DNA of 64,000 nucleotides from Cyanosarcina radialis HA8281-LM2 (GTDB lineage Bacteria > Cyanobacteriota > Cyanobacteriia > Cyanobacteriales > CCAP-1448): positions 1 through 64,000 of the forward strand of contig JAHHHA010000031.1 in NCBI GenBank assembly GCA_019359615.1. Reading direction: 5' to 3'. The notes beneath the pieces were generated by a model. The model was not told the DNA's origin, searched no databases, and saw only the letters and a program-made list of their open reading frames with translations. Both the position numbers and the translations under genes were made by a program. Positions 1 to 8,004 of the stretch are shown here, in pieces (the first letter of the stretch is position 1; each line of letters starts with the position of its first letter).

Positions 1-75
1 ACAATAAAATTAAATTGATTATTAGACAAAGCTATGGCTTTAATACCTTTGATTCTTTACGAGAGAAGCTATTAG

Positions 76-495
76 CTTGCTTATTTAAATAAGATTTGCT
101 TATCACCCTATGTACGGGAGAGCCCATACCTCGAACCTCAATGGCACGGTAGCGAAGCAGAACTCTTAGCTTTTGTCAGAGAAACAGCTAAATCTGCACC
201 TCAAGGATCGGCGCTACCGATGTTAATCGTAACGGCTCACGATGCTTTATGCGGTTATAGCGGTCTAAGCCACAAAGACTATATTAGTCGTCCTGAAGTG
301 TGGCAAGAAGTTCAAGCAAGTTACGAACGTTTAATCAAAGAACAGCCCGAATCGGGATTCTATGCCTTTAAATACGGAGAAATAGCCCGTCAAATCGGAC
401 GGGAAGATATTGCCCAATATAACTACAATGTCGCTTGGCAGCGCGAAGCCGACCATCCTGTCATCTATAAGACGCTATCTCCACTGATTCGTTAA
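76..495 (+). pseudogene. DUF4034-like C-terminal fragment, no start codon
   Basis: The frame is open from the stop at 73-75 to the TAA at 493-495, but no ATG or GTG is present before the ATG at 220, which lies in the middle of the conserved stretch. The upstream part reads PQWHGSEAELLAFVRETA and the downstream part VWQEVQASYERLIKEQPE, followed by alternating helices. This pattern (GS-x-AEL-x-AFVRE, then a TPR-like tail) recalls the DUF4034 family, whose members are much longer. Seen: an open frame without a start. Inferred: the 3' remnant of a larger gene whose 5' part was lost or lies out of frame upstream. A short protein from Met220 (91 residues) is possible but would lack the N-terminal half of the domain. 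The family assignment is from memory and is tentative. Confidence 0.4.
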
Positions 496-612
496 ATCTT
501 GGCAGAAGTCGATAACACATCGAAATTATCTGCGTTTATCCGCGTGCATCTGCTGTGCATCTGCGTTGTATAGCTTTTCCACTCGATTCGCAGCTTTTGC
601 CCTCACCCCCAA

Positions 613-634
613 CCCCTCTCCCACGGGAGAGGGG
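613..634. repeat. C-rich palindromic repeat
   Basis: A 10-bp perfect inverted repeat (CCCCTCTCCC, 2-nt loop, GGGAGAGGGG) lies inside a CCTCACCCCCAACCCC tract. A second copy at 13138-13163 has AAGCTT at its centre. It is a dispersed palindromic repeat of cyanobacterial type and no gene is implied. Confidence 0.7.
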
Positions 635-701
635 AGCCGGAAATGTTACAACCAATTTAGTATGGCTTTTTCGCCAGTCCAAAAATTACCCTTGCCAACC
701 C

Positions 702-729
702 TTGACATTTTTGTAGTATGTTGTAGTAT
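702..729 (+). promoter_or_regulatory. Sigma70-like promoter for the first structured RNA
   Basis: A perfect TTGACA lies at 702-707. After a 16-nt spacer comes TAGTAT at 724-729, a 4/6 match to the -10 consensus, with overlapping TATATA and TATAAA at 727-734. Transcription would begin near 736-741, just before the terminal stem of the RNA at 749. No protein gene follows within 390 bases, so the promoter fits a non-coding transcript. Confidence 0.5.
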
Positions 730-740
730 ATAAATATCAA

Positions 741-880
741 GAGGTTTCGACTTCGCGCCCAGACGGACGAAGCTTACATACTAGCTCATTAGGATAGAGC
801 GATCGACAGTCAATCGATAGGTAGCAGGTTCGACTCCTGCGTATAACACCAACAGCTTTTTCAACTTGCGCGAAGTCACG
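741..880 (+). ncRNA. Y RNA-like structured RNA 1 with tRNA-like core
   Basis: The ends form a perfect 10-bp helix, 749-758 (GACTTCGCGC) with 868-877 (GCGCGAAGTC). Inside it are a second helix, 769-774 with 854-859 (GAAGCT with AGCTTT, one G-U pair), then a 4-bp helix, 778-781 with 841-844, and then three arms of a cloverleaf (784-840). The terminal helix is supported by compensatory changes in the neighbouring copy at 956-1048. Established knowledge: bacterial Y RNAs (YrlA type) have a terminal Ro-binding stem and a tRNA-mimicking module, and are encoded beside the Ro60 orthologue Rsr. The next gene here, at 1140, is Ro60-like. Inference: this is a cyanobacterial Y RNA or a relative. CGAAG at 768-772 recalls the CGAAGG of animal Y-RNA stems, but that similarity is short. 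The exact transcript ends are unknown. The alternative is a decayed tRNA gene that happens to be flanked by complementary sequences. Confidence 0.6.
775..851 (+). other. tRNA-like module inside structured RNA 1
   Basis: In tRNA numbering, the D-stem GCTC (784-787) pairs with GAGC (797-800). The anticodon-type stem ATCGA (802-806) pairs with TCGAT (814-818) around the 7-nt loop CAGTCAA. A 5-nt variable region follows. The T-stem GCAGG (824-828) pairs with CCTGC (836-840) around the canonical T-loop TTCGACT. CCA at 849-851 stands where an encoded tRNA tail would be. Against a working tRNA, the three outermost acceptor pairs are broken (T775/C847, A776/A846, C777/A845) and position 33 of the loop is A instead of the near-universal U. 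The loop would give anticodon GTC (Asp), but the body is unlike a bacterial tRNA-Asp. Confidence 0.6.
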
Positions 881-955
881 ATCTTAAGAAGTTCAGAATA
901 CAGAAGTTCAGGAGTTCAGAATAATTCCGAATTCCGAACTCATATTATTAATTTT

Positions 956-1048
956 TCCACCTCGTGCCCTAACCCAGAGAGCTTACATACTTACCCTTCC
1001 ACGGTAAAACCAAAACCAAAAAGCTTTCTCAACTTGCACGGGCTGATA
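956..1048 (+). ncRNA. Y RNA-like structured RNA 2, short form
   Basis: This second copy shares GCTTACATACT (981-991; also 772-782) and AGCTTTYTCAACTTGC (1022-1037; also 854-869) with the first RNA. The terminal stem 958-967 with 1036-1045 forms nine of ten pairs. Relative to copy 1, three pairs differ by change on both sides, one is a G-U wobble and one is mismatched. The inner helix 976-983 with 1022-1029 has 8 bp. In place of the cloverleaf there is a single hairpin, TTACC (991-995) with GGTAA (1003-1007), with a 7-nt loop. Bacteria with Ro orthologues often encode two Y RNAs side by side. No clear promoter is visible for this copy, so it could be processed from a longer transcript. Confidence 0.5.
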
Positions 1049-1112
1049 TCTTTTATTTGGCGTGGAGACGTGCCATAGTGCGTCTCTACAGCCCAGATTT
1101 GAGACGAGGTGA

Positions 1113-2573
<1,461 letters not shown>

Positions 2574-2626
2574 CATCCCCGCCAGCACGCCCGCCAGGGG
2601 GTTCAAAACCCCCTGGCTAACATTCA

Positions 2627-2686
2627 CCTGGCGAATGAATTCGCGGCTATACAAACAAAGTCCGCCTACGCGGACTCAAGAATAAA
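2627..2686. repeat. 60-bp dispersed repeat, copy 1
   Basis: This segment, containing GCGGCTATACAAACAAAG then TCCGCCT, recurs with small changes at 5469-5528. Here it lies just downstream of the Ro-like gene and contains a short GTCCGC/GCGGAC inverted repeat. It is an intergenic cyanobacterial repeat; the second copy has entered or truncated a small reading frame. Confidence 0.7.
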
Positions 2687-2784
2687 CGGTTTAGCCAGAT
2701 ATGGGTAGGTTGGGTTGAACGAAGTGAAACCCAACAAATGGTTTGAAAGATGAAGTTTTCTAATGCTGCGATCGCATGACAACA

Positions 2785-3351
2785 TTAGAAGAATGGGAAA
2801 GTCAATTGCTCGACTTGAAATTGGAATCCCGTCAGAGGAATTCCAGTAGGATTCTTAATGCTTCCATCGGGCATAATGGTGTTTCTAAAGCGACCAGATC
2901 GCCATAGATCTGCGTCAATTGTAGCTCCTCTCAAATTATTCTCCCAGAATTGGCTATCTAGCAAATGCGCCCCTATCAAATCTGCTCCCCTCAAGTCAAC
3001 CCTATCGAAGTGAGCCTCTTGAAGATAGGCTCCACTCAAATTAGCCAAAGTCAGGTTGGTATCTTCAAAAGTAGCTCTCCAAAAATCGGTGCTACTCAAG
3101 TTGGTTCCGCTCAAGTTAGATCTAACAAACCACGGTCTATCGATGTTAAGTCCACTCAAATTAGCTCGACTCAAATCGACTTCATATAAGTCAAGTATCC
3201 CAAACTCAGTATCTCTAAAATCAGATCCACTCAAATCAACTCCACTCAAATAATAAGGATCGAGGGAGCTAATTGCCAATCCAGTAAAATCTCGTTCACC
3301 AGCAGCATACAACTCCAAGATTTCATTGATTGTGATAAGTCGTCTGAACAT
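2785..3351 (-). CDS. Pentapeptide repeat protein
   Basis: The 188-residue protein has pentapeptide repeats of the A(D/N)LSG type from about residue 30 to 150 (DLSGSDF, DLSRANLSGLN, NLSGTNLS, NLTLANLSGAYL, DLRGADLIGAHL). These fold as a right-handed quadrilateral beta-helix. A short helical N-terminus (INEILELYAAGERDF) resembles the cap found in many cyanobacterial members. Function differs between members and cannot be read from the repeats. There is no signal peptide, so it is probably cytoplasmic. It stands alone on the minus strand between plus-strand genes. The family call is secure; the role is unknown. Confidence 0.85.
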   Translation of the reverse strand: MFRRLITINEILELYAAGERDFTGLAISSLDPYYLSGVDLSGSDFRDTEFGILDLYEVDLSRANLSGLNIDRPWFVRSNLSGTNLSSTDFWRATFEDTNLTLANLSGAYLQEAHFDRVDLRGADLIGAHLLDSQFWENNLRGATIDADLWRSGRFRNTIMPDGSIKNPTGIPLTGFQFQVEQLTFPFF

Positions 3352-3477
3352 GAAACTACTTCTATATACATCTCTACTCTTAACTCTACCGCTTTTGGAA
3401 AAATCTTTTTCAATCTTCGTGAGATGGACAGCGAAACCAACTTAACCAAACACCTAAACATAGCAAATTAAACCAAC

Positions 3478-3936
3478 ATAAAATTATCTGAAGCTTTAAT
3501 TTTGAGAGCAGATTGCCAGAAACGCATTCAACAATTGCGAGAAAGGTTGGAAAGAAGTGCCAAAGTTCAAGAAGGAGAAACACCTTTTGAAGAGCCACAA
3601 GCACTGATTGCTGAGTTAGATTCAACTGTAAGTCAACTCACTGAGTTAATCCAAAAAATTAATAAAACCAATTCTTTGACTGAGCTTGAAGGCGATCTGA
3701 CTATATCAGATGCTTTAGCTCAAAGAGACTTACTGATACTCAAACGCAGTGTATATAGTTCTTTGGTGCAAGCAGCGGCTACTCAAGAATATAGATATAG
3801 CCGTTCTGAAATTAAATCTTTCAGTACGGTGAATATTGCGCAATTGCAAGCCCAAGTCGATCGAATGTCTAGAGATTACCGCGAGTTAGACACCAAGATT
3901 CAACAAGCAAACTGGAATACTGAATTAGTCGATTGA
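3478..3936 (+). CDS. DIP1984-family protein with ATA at the expected start
   Basis: The product matches the DIP1984 (septicolysin-like) family: KLSEALILRADCQKRIQQLR, then KVQEGETPFEEP, then SRSEIKSFSTV, ending RELDTKIQQANWNTEL. The family normally begins M-K-L-x-E-A-L; here the equivalent Met codon is ATA (3478-3480), and an in-frame TAA lies at 3469-3471. The first conventional start is TTG 3502, which would remove the first eight residues of the conserved helix. Either initiation is weak at ATA or TTG, or the gene lost its start by one substitution. The remaining frame is intact, so decay would be recent. Function of the family is not established. Confidence 0.7.
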   Translation: MKLSEALILRADCQKRIQQLRERLERSAKVQEGETPFEEPQALIAELDSTVSQLTELIQKINKTNSLTELEGDLTISDALAQRDLLILKRSVYSSLVQAAATQEYRYSRSEIKSFSTVNIAQLQAQVDRMSRDYRELDTKIQQANWNTELVD

Positions 3937-4223
3937 AAAAGTTGGTAGCCAAGATAATAGAAGCGAGTACAACCCACCAACAGGGAAAGTTGGGCTTAGT
4001 AGGGTAAAACCCTATTCGCAGGCAAAAGGGGCAAATGCCAAAGGTAACAATTTAGCCCAGTACCAATTACAAGCGTACAGGGTATTGTTAAAGTTACTAC
4101 CGCGTACTGATCTATAGATTTTGGTGAGGGCGGGCAAGGGGATTTTTCGATCGAAATTGTAGAGACGCGAGATCTCGCGTCTCTCGTCTGGACAAAATTC
4201 ACAATAGTTTATAAGGAGGGAAT
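3937..4223. other. Gap upstream of rsgA
   Basis: No protein gene is seen. The gap holds a 24-bp perfect palindrome at 4161-4184 of the GTAGAGACG family and a strong AAGGAGG (about 4213-4219) that serves the small frame at 4224. Confidence 0.6.
4161..4184. repeat. AGAGACGCG palindrome, copy 1
   Basis: AGAGACGCGAGA is followed directly by its reverse complement. The same 24 bases, extended to 28, lie inside thrB at 39376-39403. Relatives with other centres are at 1066-1087 (imperfect), 15665-15686 and 31375-31410. It is a dispersed palindromic repeat. Confidence 0.8.
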
Positions 4224-4322
4224 ATGAAAGTTAAATTTGCCATCAACAAAGTGATAAAAATTCAGAACATTTTGAGATTTAAAGGACATCGACATGAAAT
4301 TAGAATTGTTAGGCTGGAATGA
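4224..4322 (+). CDS. Small frame overlapping the rsgA start, possible leader peptide
   Basis: A 32-codon frame beginning [19 protein letters not shown] has one of the best ribosome binding sites in the window (AAGGAGG with near-ideal spacing). It runs 29 bases past the rsgA ATG in another frame. The peptide is basic and lysine-rich. It could couple translation to rsgA or be a chance frame. No family is recognised. Confidence 0.3.
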   Translation: MKVKFAINKVIKIQNILRFKGHRHEIRIVRLE

Positions 4323-5355
4323 TTTTTTTGCCAATGGTTTTGCTGGCAACCTACAACAAGAATATACAGTTGGTAGAGTTGCTGTAGAGCATAAAAATTC
4401 CTACATTCTCTACTCTGAATATGGAGAGATAACGGCCGAAGTTACGGGCAAACTGCGATATCAAGCTACTGGATACCAAGATTTTCCGGCAGTGGGCGAT
4501 TGGGTGGTAATTCAAGTTAGAGAGGCAGAGAAAAAGGCTACTATTTACGATATCTTGCCCAGAAAAAGTAAATTTTCTCGAAAAATATCGGGATCGACAA
4601 CTGAAGAACAAATCGTAGCGACAAATATCGATACAGTATTTTTAGTCTCAGGACTAGATAAAGATTTTAGCCTCAGAAGGATAGAGCGATATCTGATTCT
4701 AGCTTGGGAAAGTGGAGCGAATCCCGTCATCGTTTTGAATAAAGCAGATTTGGGCGAAGGTATCGATCGCACTGTCTTAGAAGTAGAAGGAATCGCTCCT
4801 GGAGTTCCGATTATTCCCGTAAGCGCGATCGATCGTCAAGGATTAGAGGCTTTAAACGACTATCTGCAACCAGGAAAAACAGTAGCCTTACTCGGTTCGT
4901 CTGGAGTCGGTAAATCAACTATTACTAATCAATTAATAGACACAAAAATTCAGACAACTCAATCGGTGCGTCAAGGAGACAGTCGCGGCAGACATACTAC
5001 TACTCATCGAGAATTAATTTTGCTCCCTTCAGGAGGGTTAATAATCGATACTCCTGGAATGCGAGAAATTCAAATGTGGGGTGGCGATGAAGGTTTACAA
5101 GAAACGTTTACAGATATTGAAACTTTATCTCAGCAATGTCATTTCCGCAATTGTCAGCATCAAAACGAACCTGGTTGCGCCGTGCGACAAGCACTAAATG
5201 AAGGAACGCTCGATCGCCAAAGGTTTAGCAACTATCAAAAATTACAAAAAGAAATCAGTTTCTTAGCGAGAAAGCAAGATAAAAAAGCATCTTTAGCTGA
5301 GAAAGAAAAATGGAAAAAGATTCATAAAGAAATGCGAAATTATAAGAAGAGGTAG
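4294..5355 (+). CDS. rsgA: Ribosome small-subunit GTPase RsgA
   Basis: This is a circularly permuted GTPase that acts late in 30S maturation. In order it shows an N-terminal OB-fold (about 1-95), the permuted G motifs with NKAD (about 149), the P-loop GSSGVGKST (about 202), a DTPGMRE switch, and a C-terminal zinc knuckle [14 protein letters not shown] (about 280-295) followed by a lysine-rich helix. At 353 residues it is the usual length. The start ATG 4294 has AAAGGA nine bases upstream. The preceding small frame overlaps it. The assignment is secure. Confidence 0.95.
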   Translation: MKLELLGWNDFFANGFAGNLQQEYTVGRVAVEHKNSYILYSEYGEITAEVTGKLRYQATGYQDFPAVGDWVVIQVREAEKKATIYDILPRKSKFSRKISGSTTEEQIVATNIDTVFLVSGLDKDFSLRRIERYLILAWESGANPVIVLNKADLGEGIDRTVLEVEGIAPGVPIIPVSAIDRQGLEALNDYLQPGKTVALLGSSGVGKSTITNQLIDTKIQTTQSVRQGDSRGRHTTTHRELILLPSGGLIIDTPGMREIQMWGGDEGLQETFTDIETLSQQCHFRNCQHQNEPGCAVRQALNEGTLDRQRFSNYQKLQKEISFLARKQDKKASLAEKEKWKKIHKEMRNYKKR

Positions 5356-5359
5356 CCAT

Positions 5360-5539
5360 ATGAGCGATTTACAGAAAGTCTATCGAGCGATCGCCCAAGA
5401 AGTGCAACAGCAATTACTGGAAAAATACGCGATCGAACCAGCATCAACTGGCAAAAAAATCAAGAGTTCCTGGCGATTGAAATCGCGGCTATACAAACAA
5501 AGTCCGCCTGCACGAACTAAAAGAATAAAGTGTAATTAA
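5360..5539 (+). CDS. Small protein, C-terminus made of a dispersed repeat
   Basis: Four bases after the rsgA stop a 59-codon frame starts at ATG 5360 with MSDLQKVYRAIAQEVQQQLL. From about residue 37 its coding sequence is the 60-bp repeat also found at 2627-2686. The N-terminal helix looks like genuine protein and the tail does not. Likely a gene cut short by repeat insertion, possibly co-transcribed with rsgA. No family recognised. Confidence 0.35.
   Translation: MSDLQKVYRAIAQEVQQQLLEKYAIEPASTGKKIKSSWRLKSRLYKQSPPARTKRIKCN
5469..5528. repeat. 60-bp dispersed repeat, copy 2
   Basis: This is the second copy of the segment at 2627-2686; both contain GGCTATACAAACAAAGTCCG. It supplies the last third of the small frame at 5360-5539. 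Confidence 0.7.
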
Positions 5540-5581
5540 TCTTGTAATTGCGAATTGCGAATTGAAAATTGCGAATTGAAC

Positions 5582-6574
5582 ATGAGCATATTTAAAGTAG
5601 AAGCAGTCAGAATCGATCGCATTGCCAATCATCCCAATGCTGACAGACTAGAAATAGCCAGCATTGAAGGTATGGCTTATCAAGTTATTACTGCTAAAGG
5701 TAATTTGCAAGTAGGAGATTTAGCATTTTATTTTCCGATCGATAGCGTAATTCCCGACGAACATCTAGATGTATTTGGAATTCGTCCTTACTATTCTAAA
5801 AAACTCAGAGCCGCTAGACTGCGAGGGATTTTTTCAGAAGGTTTGCTGATTTCTGTAGGAGAAAACTTTACTGGCAACGTCGGAGATGACTATACAGAAT
5901 ACTTTGGCGTTACCAAATATGAATATCCTCTACCTCAAAGCATGAGTGGTGAGGCAGAAAGCTCGATCGGACAGCATAAATTCCCTAGTCCAGAGAACTT
6001 AAAACGTTATCGAGATGTAATTCAAGAAGGAGAAGAAGTAATCATCACTGAGAAAATTCATGGGACTAACTTTACCCTCTTAGTAGATGATGATGGCACT
6101 ATTCATGTTGGCAGCCATCACTACTTCTGGAAAAACAACGACAATAACAAAAATCTGGTCTACATCCGCGCTTATAACGAAAATCCTGCGCTACACAAAC
6201 TACCATCAAATACTCAAGTGTTTGGAGAAATTTATGGAGTGCAAGACATTAAGTATGGGTTGAGTAATGGCAACGTAGCGATCGCTCTATTTGGGGTCCG
6301 GCAACACGGTAAGTTTCTCAACTACAGCGAATTTGTAGAGTTTTGCGAGGAGTTTAATTTGCCTAAAGTTCCGACGCTATATATGGGCGCTTACAGTTGG
6401 GAAGTAGTGTCTGGATTTAACAATGCTGACAGCGTTCTTTGTCCTGCGGTAATGATGGAAGGGGTTGTCATCCAACCCTTAGTAGAACGGACGCATCCAG
6501 AAATCGGGCGAGTAGTGTTGAAATCCATTAGCGATCGCTATCTGCTGCGTCAAGAAGGTACCGAACTCCATTAA
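5582..6574 (+). CDS. ATP-dependent RNA ligase, DraRnl/Rnl5 type
   Basis: The 330-residue protein has an N-terminal OB-like domain (about 1-120, beginning MSIFKVEAVRIDRIANHPNA) and a C-terminal nucleotidyltransferase domain. The ligase motifs are in order: motif I TEKIHGTN with nucleophile Lys158, motif III FGEIYG (214-219), motif IV EGVVIQP (293-299) and motif V LKSIS (313-317). The N-terminal OB domain ahead of the ligase core is the arrangement of Deinococcus radiodurans DraRnl (Rnl5), which seals nicked RNA. The start is ATG 5582; the upstream in-frame TTG lies in a GAATTGCGAATTG repeat. Its location 3 kb from the Ro60-like gene suggests an RNA-repair theme, but the two are separated by unrelated genes and are not one operon. 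Confidence 0.85.
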   Translation: MSIFKVEAVRIDRIANHPNADRLEIASIEGMAYQVITAKGNLQVGDLAFYFPIDSVIPDEHLDVFGIRPYYSKKLRAARLRGIFSEGLLISVGENFTGNVGDDYTEYFGVTKYEYPLPQSMSGEAESSIGQHKFPSPENLKRYRDVIQEGEEVIITEKIHGTNFTLLVDDDGTIHVGSHHYFWKNNDNNKNLVYIRAYNENPALHKLPSNTQVFGEIYGVQDIKYGLSNGNVAIALFGVRQHGKFLNYSEFVEFCEEFNLPKVPTLYMGAYSWEVVSGFNNADSVLCPAVMMEGVVIQPLVERTHPEIGRVVLKSISDRYLLRQEGTELH

Positions 6575-6702
6575 CGACCTCACTACCAGACCCTCTCTTA
6601 GCGATCGCATTTCTTTCTTTAATTAGATAAGAAGACGATCGCTTTTGTCTATCATGACAAAAGGAAATATTCTCAGCTAGAATCGCCTTATGATTAGATA
6701 TA

Positions 6703-6867
6703 ATCTCTGCTTGACGACCCAGAAGCTAAAACCGAATGGTGGAGTCAATATATTCTAGCTAACTCACTGGATGAAGCCCGTAGGAAGTGCGATGGAATTC
6801 AACTAACAAGCGATCGCAATCCCAACGGGATTTACGCAAATCGCGGTCTAGTACACAATTGGTAGGG
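6703..6867 (+). pseudogene. Gene fragment without start
   Basis: The frame after the stop TAA at about 6700 reads LDDPEAKTEWWSQYILANS then LDEARRKCDGIQL, with codon use like a real protein, but it has no ATG or GTG and ends at a TAG inside a palindromic repeat. It looks like an internal piece of a lost gene. Family not recognised. Confidence 0.35.
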
Positions 6868-6889
6868 GCGCAATGCATTGCGCCCCTAC
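6862..6889. repeat. GTAGGGGCGCAA palindrome, copy 1
   Basis: A perfect 28-bp palindrome built on GTAGGGGCGCAATG and its complement. Close copies are at 35011-35038 and 38778-38805, and a degraded one at about 11178-11252. Confidence 0.8.
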
Positions 6890-7298
6890 TCGTCGTTTTC
6901 GGGGAAAGTCCTATAAAAACTACCCAAAAGGGTAGGACACCTTCTCTGAGTTATCGCTTACAACATAAATAGAAAACGATTTCATCGTTCGCTCCTCGAT
7001 TGAATTGGTTGAGATTTAGCGATCGCCTTCTTTCTTTAATTAGATAAGAGGAACGATCGCTTTTTTGTGTCGATTTGGCAAAACGGAAATTAATGGGCGA
7101 TACGTTGCTGAAGCAACACGCTACGCGAACGAAACAAACTACCCTTTTGTGTAGGACACCCCCTCTCGATCGTCGCTTATAACAGAATTATGAAACGAAA
7201 TTGCTTTTTCAGCAAGCTCGCTTCTAGAACAATATCTAACAATAAAAGGACAAAAAAATGAACACAAAAAAGCGATTGTTGCTCTAGCTACAACGTTG

Positions 7299-7424
7299 AT
7301 GTCTACTGATCGCATCCTACTTGAGTTTTTCACGCCGGAATTTGTCCCCCAATATTTGCAGACTATGCAACCAGAAGCGATCGAACGAATTCTCGGTCAG
7401 CCGATCGAGCTTATGGCAGTTTGA
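7299..7424 (+). pseudogene. Small frame, probable 3' end of a lost gene
   Basis: The 41-codon frame from ATG 7299 includes LEFFTPEFVPQYLQTMQPE then AIERILGQPIEL. It has natural-looking protein composition but no ribosome binding site, and an in-frame stop lies just upstream. It is probably the tail of a decayed gene. No family recognised. Confidence 0.3.
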
Positions 7425-7511
7425 GGAAGATTTAGGCGATACGTGCTAACGCACACGCTACGCGAACGCTTCCACGTAATTCTTAAAGAACGATCGAATT
7501 AGGAGGAAATA

Positions 7512-7964
7512 ATGGACTTATCGCATGGTTTTTTATTATTATGCACTCTACTCGTTTTCTATATTCTCGGCGTGAGTTGGCTGGTGCAAATCGTCGTTTA
7601 TCCCCTCTTTGCCAAGGTAAGTTCGGAGGGATACGTCGCTTACCACACTTTCTATACCAGCCGAATATCTCTGCCAGTTATCGTTCCAGGATTTGCCAGT
7701 TTTCTTTTGCCCCTGGCACTGATTTTCCTGCGTCCTGAGTCAGTGCCACTGTGGATTGCTCTGGCAAATGCAGTCTGCGGGCTGCTGTCGCTGTTCGTGA
7801 CTGTGGCGCTAGCAATACCCCGCCATAACCAACTGGAGCGCCATGGCAAGCAGGAGCGCGTTATCCAGGAGTTAATTCTCTATAACTGGCTGCGAACTTT
7901 CGGTGTCACGGGTTCTGCCGCCTTAACGCTGGCGATGCTGACCTTGGCATTCTTGCCAGCATAA
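7512..7964 (+). CDS. Four-helix membrane protein, DUF1772-like
   Basis: The 150-residue protein has four hydrophobic segments (about 6-30, 52-73, 79-102 and 128-149). A QIVVYPLF motif follows the first helix and an RHNQLERHG loop precedes the last. The length and topology fit the DUF1772 (anthrone-oxygenase-like) membrane family, whose role in bacteria is unclear. AGGAGG lies six bases before the ATG. It is followed 40 bases on by the DUF924 gene, so the two may be co-transcribed. Confidence 0.6.
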   Translation: MDLSHGFLLLCTLLVFYILGVSWLVQIVVYPLFAKVSSEGYVAYHTFYTSRISLPVIVPGFASFLLPLALIFLRPESVPLWIALANAVCGLLSLFVTVALAIPRHNQLERHGKQERVIQELILYNWLRTFGVTGSAALTLAMLTLAFLPA

Positions 7965-8004
7965 CGATCGCGCTATCTTCATTTTCATCGGGAGAAGTAA
8001 CGCC

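Larger units (their letters stand above)
6575..7511. other. Degenerate intergenic region with duplicated blocks
   Basis: This gap of more than 900 bases has no intact gene. Block A (TTCTTTAATTAGATAAGA between two GATCG motifs) occurs at 6599-6644 and 7019-7065. Block B (TAGGACACC near its start) occurs at 6918-6983 and 7138-7204. The order A-B-A-B points to an old duplication. Between them are a coding remnant (6703-6867), a 28-bp palindrome (6862-6889), two GCGATACGT-type repeats (7093-7130, 7436-7470) and a small frame (7299-7424). Confidence 0.6.

Noticed and set aside
775-851. Functional tRNA-Asp(GTC) gene
   Set aside because: Three acceptor pairs are broken, U33 is replaced by A, and the body is unlike bacterial tRNA-Asp. 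The longer closing stem around it is better explained as a structured RNA with a tRNA-like core.
866-1078. Open frame of 70 codons on the plus strand
   Set aside because: It crosses the two structured RNAs and GAACTC repeats, has no ribosome binding site and has an unnatural composition.
6787-6972. 61-codon frame in the degenerate gap
   Set aside because: It passes through a perfect palindrome and shows no protein-like pattern; a different frame in the same place carries the coding remnant.
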